From Streptomyces griseofuscus (GTDB lineage Bacteria; Actinomycetota; Actinomycetes; Streptomycetales; Streptomycetaceae), in assembly GCF_014673495.1 (NCBI RefSeq), contig NZ_CP051006.1, positions 1,178,001-1,242,000 on the forward strand: a stretch of DNA of 64,000 bases, written 5' to 3'. The translations under genes were made by a program, and so were the position numbers. Every line of letters begins with the position of its first letter. The stretch's first letter is position 1. Positions 8,190 through 15,934 of this stretch are shown piece after piece. The notes below the pieces were generated by a model. That model searched no databases. It saw only the letters and a list, made by a program, of their open reading frames with translations, and was not told where the DNA came from.

Positions 8190-8219
8190 GCCGGTGCCAT
8201 GCCGGGGCCGCGCCGGTGG

Positions 8220-9596
8220 CTACGAGGCGGCCCGCTCGGCCGGGGCGGCGGCGTCGGGGTGGGCGAGGCCCAGGTGCTCGCGCAGGGTGGTGCCCTCGTA
8301 GTCGGCGCGGAAGACGCCCTGTTCCTGGAGGAGCGGGACCACCTTGTCGGCGAACGGGTCGAGACCGCCCGGAGTGATGTGCGGGACGAGGATGAACCCG
8401 TCGGAGGCGTCCGCCTGCACGAACTCGTTGATGGTCCGGGCCACGGTGGCGGGGGCGCCCACGAAGGTCTGCCGGTTGCCGTTGTTGATCACCAGATCGC
8501 GGATGGACCACTTGTTGGCCTCGGCCAGCTCACGCCACTCGCGGGCGATGGCGACCGGGTCCCGGTACATCCGCACCTGGGCGCGGCCCCGGGAGATGTG
8601 CTCCTCGCTCACCAGCGGATCGATGTCGGGCAGCGGGCCCTCCGGGTCGTACCCGGACAGGTCGCGGTTCCAGACGAACTCCAGGTGCTTGAGCGCGGTG
8701 GCGCCGCTGACCTGCTGGCGGCGCACCTCGCGGGCGAGTTCGGCGGCCTCGGCGTCGGTGTCGCCGAGCACGAAGGTCGCGGCGGGCAGGATGAGCAACT
8801 GGTCGGGCCTGCGGCCGTACTTGGCGAGGCGGCCCTTGACGTCGGCGTAGAAGGCCCGGCCCTCCTCCAGGTGGGAGTACCTGCTGAAGATGGCGTCCGC
8901 GCCGGCGGCGGCGAACTCGCGGCCCTCCTCGGAGTCGCCCGCCTGGAAGATCACCGGGCGGCCCTGCGGGGAGCGCGGCACGTTGAACCGGCCGTGGATG
9001 TCGAAGTGCCGTCCCTGATGGACGAAGGCGCCGGCCCGCGCGTCCCGCAGGAAGGTACCGGTGGCCCGGTCGGCGAGGATCTCGTCGCCGCTCCAGGAGT
9101 CGAACAGCTCGTGCGCGGTGGCCAGGAACTCCTTGGCGCGTGAATAGCGTTCGTCCTGCGGCAGGAAGCCGCCGCGCCGGAAGTTCTCGCCGGTGAAGGC
9201 GTCCCAGGAGGTGACCACGTTCCACGCGGAGCGGCCACCGGAGAGATGGTCGAGGCTGGCGAACTGGCGGGCCACCTCATAGGGCTCGTTGAACGTGGAG
9301 TTGATGGTGCCGGTCAGGCCGAGCCGGTCGGTGACGGCGGCGAGCGCGGCCAGCACGGTGAAGGTGTCGGGACGGCCGACCACGTCCAAGTCGTATATCT
9401 GCCCGCCCTGTTCGCGCAGGCGCAGGCCCTCGGCGAGGAACAGGAAGTCGAACTTGGCGCGTTCGGCGGTGCGCGCGAAGTGCGCGAAGGAGCTGAACTC
9501 GATGTGGCTGCCGGCGGCCGGGTCGCTCCACACGGTGGTGTTGTTGACGCCGGGGAAATGGGCGGCCAGATGGATCTGCTTCAGCGGCTTGCTCAT
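8220..9596 (-). CDS. LLM-class FMN-dependent monooxygenase (NtaA/SnaA/DszA family)
   Basis: A 458-residue enzyme of the bacterial luciferase-like superfamily that uses reduced flavin and oxygen to oxidise a small substrate. Family text is clear from the start: QIHLAAHFPGVNNTTVWSDP, ERAKFDFLFLAEGL, LSGGRSAWNVVTSWDAFTGENF, and GSPVTVARTI-like text near the end (FVGAPATVARTINEFV). Relatives cleave C-S or C-N bonds in dibenzothiophene sulfone, dimethyl sulfide, nitrilotriacetate or EDTA; a flavin reductase partner is needed and none is encoded nearby. A GGAGGACC site precedes ATG 9596. It is second in a block headed by a sulfur-type leader peptide, so the substrate is probably an organosulfur compound. 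Confidence 0.85.
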   Translation of the reverse strand: MSKPLKQIHLAAHFPGVNNTTVWSDPAAGSHIEFSSFAHFARTAERAKFDFLFLAEGLRLREQGGQIYDLDVVGRPDTFTVLAALAAVTDRLGLTGTINSTFNEPYEVARQFASLDHLSGGRSAWNVVTSWDAFTGENFRRGGFLPQDERYSRAKEFLATAHELFDSWSGDEILADRATGTFLRDARAGAFVHQGRHFDIHGRFNVPRSPQGRPVIFQAGDSEEGREFAAAGADAIFSRYSHLEEGRAFYADVKGRLAKYGRRPDQLLILPAATFVLGDTDAEAAELAREVRRQQVSGATALKHLEFVWNRDLSGYDPEGPLPDIDPLVSEEHISRGRAQVRMYRDPVAIAREWRELAEANKWSIRDLVINNGNRQTFVGAPATVARTINEFVQADASDGFILVPHITPGGLDPFADKVVPLLQEQGVFRADYEGTTLREHLGLAHPDAAAPAERAAS

Positions 9597-9615
9597 GGTC
9601 GTACGGTCCTCCGGC

Positions 9616-10854
9616 TCAGACGGCGGTGGCGGCGGCAGCGGCGTAGCGGTTGGCGGGGCGGGCGAGGCCGAGCAGGCCGCGCAGGGTATCCGCCTCGTAA
9701 GCGGTGCGGAACCGGCCCCGGCGCTGGAGTTCGGGCACCAGGTCGCGGCTGATCCGGGGCAGGTCGTGCCCGGCGACGGCCGGCCGCAGCCGGAACCCGG
9801 TCAGCCCGGCGCCCGCCAACTCCTCAAGGAGATCGGCGAGTTGTGCCGCCGTGCCGGTGAAGATCGGGGCGTCGCCGGTGTACGGCTCCCCCGCGAGCGC
9901 GTCCAGCCGCGCCCGCCGAGCCTCGGCCTCGCCCCGGCTGTCGTCCAGGAGGACCAGCAGGTCCCCGAAGACATGCAGGGTCTCCCCCGCCCGCCCGGCG
10001 CTCTGCTGCTCGGCACGGATCTCGGCCACGATCGCGCGGGCGTGCGCCGCGTCGCGCGGGGTGACGTAGCCGATGTCGGCCCCCCGGGCCAGCAGCCGGT
10101 ACGGCACGGTGTCGTGCGCGAGGGCGCTGACCAGCGGCTGCCCCTGGGGCGGGCGGGGGGTGATGGAGGGGCCCTTGACGCTGAAGAAGCGGCCTTCGAA
10201 GTCGATGTAGTGCAGCTTGTCCCGGTCGACGAACCGGCCGGTCGCGCGGTCGCGGATCTCGGCGTCGTCCTCCCAGCTGTCCCAGAGCCTGCGCACCACC
10301 TCCACATAGTCGGCGGCCTCGTCGAACAGGTCGGTGAGCAGGCCCTGGGCGTCCGGGCTGTCGTACGCCTCGATCCGGTCGACACGGCGGCGGCCGAAGT
10401 GGTCGGCCTCGTCCGGCCGGGCGGTGATCCGCACCCGCAGTCCGGCGCGGCCGGTGCTGACGTAGTCGAGGGTGGCGATCGCCTTGGAGATGTGGAACGG
10501 CTCGGTGTGGGTGGCCACCACGGTCGGCACCAGGCCGATGTGCCGGGTGAGCGGCGCGACGCGGGAGGCGACGAGCACCGCGTCGAGCCGGCCGCGTACC
10601 TGGTCGGTGCGGTCGTCGGGCTCCAGCGGGTGCGCGGACTGGGGGCCGAGGCCGTCCTCGATGGTCACGAAGTCGAGCAGACCGCGCTCGGCCTCCGCGA
10701 CCTGGTCGGCCCAGTATCCGGCGGTGAACAGCTCGTCCGGGCGGGCGACGGGCTCGCGCCAGGAGGCGGGGTGCCAGCCGGTGCCGTCCAGGGCGACCGC
10801 GAGATGGAGGTGGGAGTGGGGGTCGGGGCGGGTGGAGGAGGTGGCAGAGGACAC
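9616..10854 (-). CDS. LLM-class flavin-dependent oxidoreductase
   Basis: A 412-residue second luciferase-like monooxygenase, starting at GTG 10854 behind a GGAAGG site. It has the fold landmarks HLHLAVALDGTGWHP, LLDFVTIEDGLGP, RVAPLTRHIGLVPTV and IATLDYVSTGRAGLRVRI. The C-terminus holds the family motif GTAAQLADLLEELAGAGLTG. It is only distantly related to its neighbour, so the two probably act on different substrates or successive steps. Only 19 bases separate them, so they are cotranscribed. It is the first structural gene after the leader peptide at 10978-11100. Sulfur scavenging is inferred from this context and the importer upstream; the exact substrate is unknown. Confidence 0.8.
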   Translation of the reverse strand: MSSATSSTRPDPHSHLHLAVALDGTGWHPASWREPVARPDELFTAGYWADQVAEAERGLLDFVTIEDGLGPQSAHPLEPDDRTDQVRGRLDAVLVASRVAPLTRHIGLVPTVVATHTEPFHISKAIATLDYVSTGRAGLRVRITARPDEADHFGRRRVDRIEAYDSPDAQGLLTDLFDEAADYVEVVRRLWDSWEDDAEIRDRATGRFVDRDKLHYIDFEGRFFSVKGPSITPRPPQGQPLVSALAHDTVPYRLLARGADIGYVTPRDAAHARAIVAEIRAEQQSAGRAGETLHVFGDLLVLLDDSRGEAEARRARLDALAGEPYTGDAPIFTGTAAQLADLLEELAGAGLTGFRLRPAVAGHDLPRISRDLVPELQRRGRFRTAYEADTLRGLLGLARPANRYAAAAATAV

Positions 10855-10977
10855 GAGTTGGCGCCTTCCTGGGTGTCCGTACGAGGGCGCGCCGGGCCGC
10901 GCCGGGAGCGGGGCACGGCGGCGGGCGGGCGCGGCGGAGCGAGGGATCCGCGCGGCCGCGAGGGCGAAGGGGGAGCG

Positions 10978-11100
10978 TCAGGAGCGACAGAGCGCGCCGG
11001 CCACGCGCTGGAGGTCGATATGGGGCCGGGAGTGCAGCACGGCGGAGCGGGCGGTCCGCAGGACGCGTGCGCACGGAAGGTGCCTTCGGTCCGCGGTCAT
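10978..11100 (-). CDS. Sulfur-type leader peptide upstream of the monooxygenases
   Basis: A 40-codon reading frame on the minus strand, ATG 11100, with a GGAGGT site 9 bases upstream. It ends RPHIDLQRVAGALCRS. This tail (R-x-H-I-D-L-x-R-V-x-x-A-L-C) is the hallmark of the putative leader peptides in front of sulfur assimilation and transport genes in Streptomyces. A cysteine codon near the end suggests translation reports cysteine supply to the downstream genes. It ends 123 bases before the monooxygenase start; that spacer would hold the attenuator or Rho-access region. Family identity is seen; the mechanism is inferred. Confidence 0.8.
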   Translation of the reverse strand: MTADRRHLPCARVLRTARSAVLHSRPHIDLQRVAGALCRS

Positions 11101-11227
11101 GTCCGCCACCTCCGTCCACCGCGCTCGGCGGCCCGCCTCTGCGGCGGCCGCACCCATCTCGTCATGAGGCACAACGCCCCGGCCCCACTCGGTGTTCCCG
11201 GCGCCGGAAGCTGTTCGGGCCGGCTGC

Positions 11228-12247
11228 TCAGGAATCGCTGAGCGGCAGTCCGGGCGGGTTGACCTGGGACTTCGCCACGGCCTCGTCGGAGAGGTTGTAG
11301 GCGGCGAGCCACTTCGCGTACTGCCCGTTCTCGATCAGGTGGTTGACGGCGTCCGCGATGGGCTTGGCCAGGCCGCTGTCCTTCTTCGTGGTGGCCGCGA
11401 TCAGCCCCTGGAGGCTCGCGCCCGCCCCGGAGTAGGTGCCCGCGCTGCGGGTCGGGTTCGGTGACTTCGCGGTCTGGGTGACGTGGTAGGCGACGCCGGG
11501 GTTCGCCGCGAAGTAGGCGTCGATCCGGCCGCCGGACAGCGCCAGATAGGTGGCGTTCTTGCTGGCGTAGTGCTTGACGGTGAGGGTCTTGCCCTCGGCC
11601 TTCAGCTTGGTCTGCCACTCCAGGAGGATCTTCTCCTGGTTGGTGCCGTTGTCGACGGCGACCGTCTTCCCGGCGAGGTTCTCGTAGTTCCCGCCGAAAT
11701 TCCAGGTGCTCTTCTTCAGCACCTCGAAGCCCACGTTGTCCTTGCGGTACGAGGCGAAGTCGTACTTCTTCTTGCGTTCCTCGGTGTCGGTGATGTTGGC
11801 GAAGCCGACGTCGGCCTTGCCGCTGTCGATGCCGACGAACATGTTCTCCCAGGTGGCGTTGGCCAGTTGGGGCCTGAGGCCGAGGACCGCGGCGACCAGG
11901 CGGCCGAAGTCGGGTTCGGCGCCGGTGAGGGTCTTCTGGTCGCCGCCGATGTAGGCGAGCGGCGGGAAGCCGTCGGGCAGCGCGCCCACGACGATGTCCA
12001 GGGTGCCCCGCTCGCGGACGGCGGCGGGCAGTTCGGCGTGCAGCGAGGCGACCTCGGGGACCTTCAACTCGGTCTGTCTGGCGGCGCCGTTGGACACCCG
12101 GCCCACGGTCACCGTGCCGGCGGCATCGGTCGTGGTGGCCGCGTCACTGCTGCCACCGCAGGCGGCGAGGGTGCCGGCGAGGGAGGCGATCACGGTGGCC
12201 GCGGACAGACCGCGTATCAGGCTGCGTCGGGTGAGGTGGCTGGGCAT
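11228..12247 (-). CDS. ABC transporter substrate-binding lipoprotein, amino-acid type
   Basis: A 339-residue periplasmic-type binding protein. The N-terminus is a lipoprotein signal with twin arginine-like charge (LTRRSLIRG) and lipobox LAACGGSS. The mature part is SBP family 3: RGTLDIVVGALPDGFPPLAY, AEPDFGRLVAAVLGL, DVGFANITDTEERKKKYDFA, GKTVAVDNGTNQEKILLEW. These fit binding of a polar amino acid or related compound. It lies last in the order permease, ATPase, binding protein. An AAGGA site precedes ATG 12247. Because leader peptides of the cysteine type flank the block, cystine, a cysteine derivative or an organosulfonate-like solute is the likely cargo. Confidence 0.85.
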   Translation of the reverse strand: MPSHLTRRSLIRGLSAATVIASLAGTLAACGGSSDAATTTDAAGTVTVGRVSNGAARQTELKVPEVASLHAELPAAVRERGTLDIVVGALPDGFPPLAYIGGDQKTLTGAEPDFGRLVAAVLGLRPQLANATWENMFVGIDSGKADVGFANITDTEERKKKYDFASYRKDNVGFEVLKKSTWNFGGNYENLAGKTVAVDNGTNQEKILLEWQTKLKAEGKTLTVKHYASKNATYLALSGGRIDAYFAANPGVAYHVTQTAKSPNPTRSAGTYSGAGASLQGLIAATTKKDSGLAKPIADAVNHLIENGQYAKWLAAYNLSDEAVAKSQVNPPGLPLSDS

Positions 12248-12297
12248 GGCTGTCCTTGTCGTTCGATGGTGCGTCTGGGGGGAGGAAGGGGGCGGGT

Positions 12298-13098
12298 TCA
12301 GAGGACCTTGGCGAGGAAGTCCCGGGTGCGGGGATGCTCGGGGTGGTCCAACACCTGGGTCGGCGTGCCCTGTTCGACGATCCGGCCGCCGTCGATGAAG
12401 ACGATCCGGTCGGCGACCTCGCGGGCGAAGCCGATCTCATGGGTGACGATGACCAGGGTGGTGCCGCTGGTGGCGAGGTCCTTGATGACGGAGAGGACCT
12501 CGCCGACGAGTTCCGGGTCGAGCGCGGAGGTCGGCTCGTCGAAGAGGATGATGCCGGGGCGCAGCGCGAGGGCGCGGGCGATGGCGACGCGCTGCTGCTG
12601 GCCGCCGGAGAGCTGGCGCGGGTAGGCGCCGGTGCGCTCGCCCAGGCCGACCCGGGTGAGCAACTCCCGGGCCAGTGCCCGTGCTTCGGCCTTGCCGAGG
12701 CGGCCGGTGGCGACGGGAGCGGCGGCCACGTTGTCGAGGACGGTGAGATGCGGGAAGAGGTTGAAGTTCTGGAAGACGAACCCGATCCGGCCGCGCTGGG
12801 CCAGGATCGCGCGCTCGCCCAGCTCCTTCAGCCGGTCGCCCACGCGGCGGACGCCGATAAGTTCGCCGCCGACGCTGACATGGCCGATCTCCGGCTTCTC
12901 CAGGTGGTTGATGACCCGCAGCAGTGTGGACTTGCCGGAGCCCGAGGGCCCGATGACGACGGTGACCTCGCCGGGGCGCACGGTCAGGTCGATGCCGTCC
13001 AGGACGCGGTGGGTGCCGTACCACTTGTGGACGTCGTGCACCTCCAGCGCGGCCGGGGCCGTCTCCTGGGCGGCGGTGGCGGTGGCGGTGGCGGTCAT
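12298..13098 (-). CDS. ABC transporter ATPase, polar amino acid type
   Basis: A 266-residue ATPase powering the importer. Walker A is GPSGSGKST, the signature LSGGQQQRVAIARAL, Walker B IILFDEPTSALDPE, and the H-loop VTHEIGFA. It resembles GlnQ/TcyC-type ATPases. ATG 13098 overlaps the permease stop in an ATGA, so translation is coupled; the longer open frame upstream is only the out-of-frame permease. The first about 17 residues are a low-complexity Ala/Thr run. It sits between permease and binding protein genes. Confidence 0.9.
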   Translation of the reverse strand: MTATATATAAQETAPAALEVHDVHKWYGTHRVLDGIDLTVRPGEVTVVIGPSGSGKSTLLRVINHLEKPEIGHVSVGGELIGVRRVGDRLKELGERAILAQRGRIGFVFQNFNLFPHLTVLDNVAAAPVATGRLGKAEARALARELLTRVGLGERTGAYPRQLSGGQQQRVAIARALALRPGIILFDEPTSALDPELVGEVLSVIKDLATSGTTLVIVTHEIGFAREVADRIVFIDGGRIVEQGTPTQVLDHPEHPRTRDFLAKVL

Positions 13099-14075
13099 AC
13101 GACGGCCTCCCCGCGCAGCCGGGTGCGGAACGCGGCGAGGGCGGCGCGTGCCTTCTGGAGCGGGGTCGGCGGCAGGGTGCGGGTGGCGCCCCGGGCGAAG
13201 TACCGCTCGACGTAGAACTGGACGACGGAGACGGCGCTGGTCAGGATCAGGTACCAGACGGTGGCGACCAGGAGCAGCGGCACGATGTCGCCGGGGTAGG
13301 TGCTGCCCATGGTCTGCACGGAGCCGAACAGGTCGAGCAGCGACACGTAGAACACCAGGGACGTGCTCTTGACCAGGCCGATGAGCTGGTTGACGTAGTT
13401 GGGCGTGATGGAGCGCAGCGCCTGCGGCAGCACGATCCGGGTGAACTGGTAGCCCTTGGGCAGGCCGAGCGCGGCGGCCGCCTCGTGCTGGCCCTGGTCG
13501 ACGGAGAGCAGCCCGCCGCGCACCACTTCGGCCGCGTACGCCGCCTCGTTGAGGCCGAGTCCGATGACGGCGACCGTCATGTCGGTGGCGAGCTTCGACT
13601 CGTCGAAGGTGACGAAGGCGGGTCCGAAGGGGATCCCGAGGCTCAAGGTCTTGTACAGGGCGGAGAAGTTGTAGAGGAAGATCAGTACGACGATCAGCGG
13701 CACGGAGCGGAACAGCCAGGTGTAGGTCCAGCTGACGGCGCGCAGCACCGGGCTTCCGGACTGCCGCGCGAGGGCCAGCAGGACTCCGCCGACCAGGCCC
13801 AACAGGGCGCTCAGCGCGGCGACTTCGAGCGTGACGAGGAGACCGTCCAGGACCGTGGGCCGCAGGAACCAGTAGCGGAAGCGGTCCCACTGGTAGAAGG
13901 GGTTGGTGGCCAGGCCGTGCGCGATCTGCGCGACGACCACCAGGACGACGGCGGTGGCGATCCAGCGGCCGGGCCGGCGCAGCGGCTGAACGCGCTGCGC
14001 GGCGAGGGGCTTTGACGGCTGTGCGGCGGGCGGCGCCTCGGCGAGCGAGACGGCGGCGCCTGGGGGTTGGCTCAT
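13095..14075 (-). CDS. ABC transporter permease, polar amino acid (HisMQ) type
   Basis: A 326-residue membrane protein. After a 45-residue cytoplasmic head come about six membrane segments. The HisM-type core begins VLDGLLVTLEVAALSALLGL and continues WLFRSVPLIVVLIFLYNF. The coupling loop is EVVRGGLLSVDQGQHEAAAALGL followed by PQALRSITPNYVNQLI, the EAA motif that contacts the ATPase. One permease gene is present, so it would act as a homodimer. ATG 14075 (GGAG 8 bases upstream) is preferred to the longer frame, which is Pro/Arg-rich and lacks a site. It is first in its block, preceded by the leader peptide at 14314-14463. Confidence 0.85.
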   Translation of the reverse strand: MSQPPGAAVSLAEAPPAAQPSKPLAAQRVQPLRRPGRWIATAVVLVVVAQIAHGLATNPFYQWDRFRYWFLRPTVLDGLLVTLEVAALSALLGLVGGVLLALARQSGSPVLRAVSWTYTWLFRSVPLIVVLIFLYNFSALYKTLSLGIPFGPAFVTFDESKLATDMTVAVIGLGLNEAAYAAEVVRGGLLSVDQGQHEAAAALGLPKGYQFTRIVLPQALRSITPNYVNQLIGLVKSTSLVFYVSLLDLFGSVQTMGSTYPGDIVPLLLVATVWYLILTSAVSVVQFYVERYFARGATRTLPPTPLQKARAALAAFRTRLRGEAVV

Positions 14076-14313
14076 GGCGGGCTCCGGCGAGGGGCGGGGC
14101 GTGACGGGGAGGAGCGGGGGGTGTGGGGAGAAGCGGGGTGCGGGGTACGACGGACCGGGTGCGGCCCGCCGCACGGCTCGGGGCGTGCGGCGGAGCGCGT
14201 CGAACGCGCGGAAACGGGACCGGAGTTGGTCCGGAGAGCGGAGAAGGGGGCGGGCCGCTGAGGCGGTGTGCCCGAGGTCCGGGGCTACGGCCGCCGGGGC
14301 GAGATGATGGAGG

Positions 14314-14463
14314 TCAGCCCCGGCAGCCGCGGATCGCGCCCGGCGCGGTACACAGCGCGCTGCTGACCCGCAGCAGGTCGACGGCGCGGTCGGCGACCAG
14401 GGCGGTACGCGCCGGTACGCAGCCCTGGGGGCGGCTCAGGGCCGTCCGGGGAGCTGCGTACAT
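14314..14463 (-). CDS. Sulfur-type leader peptide upstream of the ABC importer
   Basis: A 49-residue reading frame, ATG 14463 with AGGTGA six bases upstream. Residues 28-38 read VDLLRVSSALC, matching the sulfur leader signature (IDLLRVxSALC). The tail contains another Cys (IRGCRG), and there is one Cys in the first half. It lies 239 bases before the permease start. A good promoter (14621-14649) is upstream, and the gap to the permease is a GC-rich untranslated region able to fold. An in-frame ATG at 14484 is a less likely start. Cysteine-responsive attenuation is inferred from the family. Confidence 0.75.
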   Translation of the reverse strand: MYAAPRTALSRPQGCVPARTALVADRAVDLLRVSSALCTAPGAIRGCRG

Positions 14464-14620
14464 GGCGTCACCTGTCACTGTCATGGCCCCGTGGGGCCGC
14501 GCGCTTACCGAAGTCGTCGTCCGGTCCGGTCGTCACCTGGGGCACCCCACCGCGTCGCGAGGGTTGCCGGTCAGCCAGCCAGGGCTTGGCGCTGACACTC
14601 TTGACCGTATCTGGGCCGCA

Positions 14621-14649
14621 AGTAATCCAGTTGGCGCCGCGAATGTCAA
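14621..14649 (-). promoter_or_regulatory. Promoter of the sulfur importer unit
   Basis: On the minus strand a perfect -35 TTGACA (14644-14649) is followed after 17 bases by ATTACT (14621-14626). The region is AT-rich for this genome and lies between the end of the transferase gene and the importer leader peptide. It probably starts the leader-permease-ATPase-binding protein transcript about 150 bases before the leader. Confidence 0.6.
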
Positions 14650-14685
14650 TGTCCGTCCGTCACGTGGACACCGCCTGGACCGATC

Positions 14686-15576
14686 TCACCTGCGGGAAGC
14701 GTCCGGCGAGCCGCTGGCGTGGGCCGCCCAGTCCAGGATCTGGACGGCGGCTCCGGCGGCCTCCAGGCCCTGGCAGTGGCCCTGATGGCGGCGCGCGATG
14801 CCGTCGAGGTCGAGATGGCGGCCGAAGGCGGGGTGGCCGGCCAGACGGCGGGCGTAGGCCCACAGGGCCCGGTGCTCGGCGATGCGCTGCACGGCGGACG
14901 CGTCCAGGTGGCAGCGGTGCACCAGGTCCAACTGCACCAGGGACACCCAGAGTTCGACGTCGGCCGCGGTGAGCCTGCCGTCGGCCAGGTACTCCTCCCC
15001 CGCCAGCCGCCGCTCCAGCCGGCCCAGCGTGTCCAGCAGCGCGTCGAGCGCGGCGGCCCGCTCCGCCGGGCCGGCGCCGGCGCGTCCGGCACGCTGGGCG
15101 GCCTCCTCGATGCCCTCGGCGCACATCCGCTCGACGGACTCGATCACGGACTCCAGGCCGGGCGGGAACAGGGGGTTCTTGCAGGTGCGCGGGAAGCGGT
15201 CCAGGTCGCGCAGGATGTCGCGGGCATGGGTGCTGACGATGCGTCCGGACCAGTCGTCGCTGAGCACGGGGGCGAGCGCCGGGCCCCGGTAGTGGTGGGC
15301 GCTGGCCTCGTACAGCGGGCGCAGCTCGGCGTGACCGCCGTCGCGGCCGTCCGGGAGGGCGGGCAGGAAGGTGACCGGACAGCTGTCGGCCAGGCCGAGC
15401 AGGGCGTGGCCGACGGCGAGGCGCAGTCCGTCCGGACAGGCGGTGGACAGATGGAGGCGGTAGCGGTGGGGCACGGCGTAGTGGCCGCTGCGCGCGTCCC
15501 GGCCGAGCCGGCCCCGGAAGTCGGGCGCGGTGACGCGGTGGGCGGGCGGGACGGCGGCGAGCGGAGTGATGGACAT
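14686..15576 (-). CDS. Glutathione S-transferase-like (Xi-type) protein
   Basis: A 296-residue protein resembling glutathionyl-hydroquinone reductases. The thioredoxin-like front half carries Cys47-Pro48 (STACPDGLR) where Xi-class enzymes have CPW. The back half has the all-helical transferase C-domain, including EEYLADGRLTAADVELWVSLVQL. The region ARDILRDLDRF and TCKNPLFPPGLE fits the family. Streptomyces makes mycothiol, not glutathione, so the thiol partner is open. A GGGGAG site precedes ATG 15576. It is the sole structural gene after its own sulfur leader peptide, which links it to cysteine status. Possible roles: removing thiol adducts, or handling sulfur compounds oxidised by the monooxygenases. 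Confidence 0.75.
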   Translation of the reverse strand: MSITPLAAVPPAHRVTAPDFRGRLGRDARSGHYAVPHRYRLHLSTACPDGLRLAVGHALLGLADSCPVTFLPALPDGRDGGHAELRPLYEASAHHYRGPALAPVLSDDWSGRIVSTHARDILRDLDRFPRTCKNPLFPPGLESVIESVERMCAEGIEEAAQRAGRAGAGPAERAAALDALLDTLGRLERRLAGEEYLADGRLTAADVELWVSLVQLDLVHRCHLDASAVQRIAEHRALWAYARRLAGHPAFGRHLDLDGIARRHQGHCQGLEAAGAAVQILDWAAHASGSPDASRR

Positions 15577-15673
15577 GCGTCTCCCCGGGTGGTGGGCGTG
15601 CGAGGGCGCGTCGGCGGGAGCCGCCGGCGGGCGGCCGCGCGGGCCTGAGCGGCGAAGGGCGTGGTGCGGCGGG

Positions 15674-15796
15674 TCAGCGCGGGTCGCCCAGGGCGCTACA
15701 GACGCGCAGCAGATCGATGTGCCGGCGGGAGGTGAGCAGTGGGGTGCGCGTCGGCGTCCGGCCCGCTCGGCCGGTGACCGCTTCGAGGCGCACCAT
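15674..15796 (-). CDS. Sulfur-type leader peptide upstream of the transferase-like gene
   Basis: A 40-residue frame, ATG 15796 preceded by AGGTAGGG. It ends with LLTSRRHIDLLRVCSALGDPR, a close match to the RRHIDLLRVCSAL signature of Streptomyces sulfur leader peptides. The cysteine codon sits inside the conserved motif. It stops 97 bases before the transferase-like gene. A possible -35 (TTGACG, minus strand, 15856-15861) lies upstream with a poor -10. Confidence 0.8.
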   Translation of the reverse strand: MVRLEAVTGRAGRTPTRTPLLTSRRHIDLLRVCSALGDPR

Positions 15797-15934
15797 GTTT
15801 CCCTACCTGTTCACTAGGATTCCCTGTCAGGAAGTCTCGATCCCCCTCGACCCGGCGTCAAGAGGGTGTCCACCGACAGGGACAAGACCGTGGTCACGTA
15901 CCCGGACCCGCCGTCACGCGCCCGGACCCGCCGC

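Noticed and set aside
15832..15861. Promoter for the transferase leader peptide (TTGACG with GAGACT)
   Set aside because: The -35 is acceptable but the -10 is poor at every spacing, so it is mentioned only in the leader entry.
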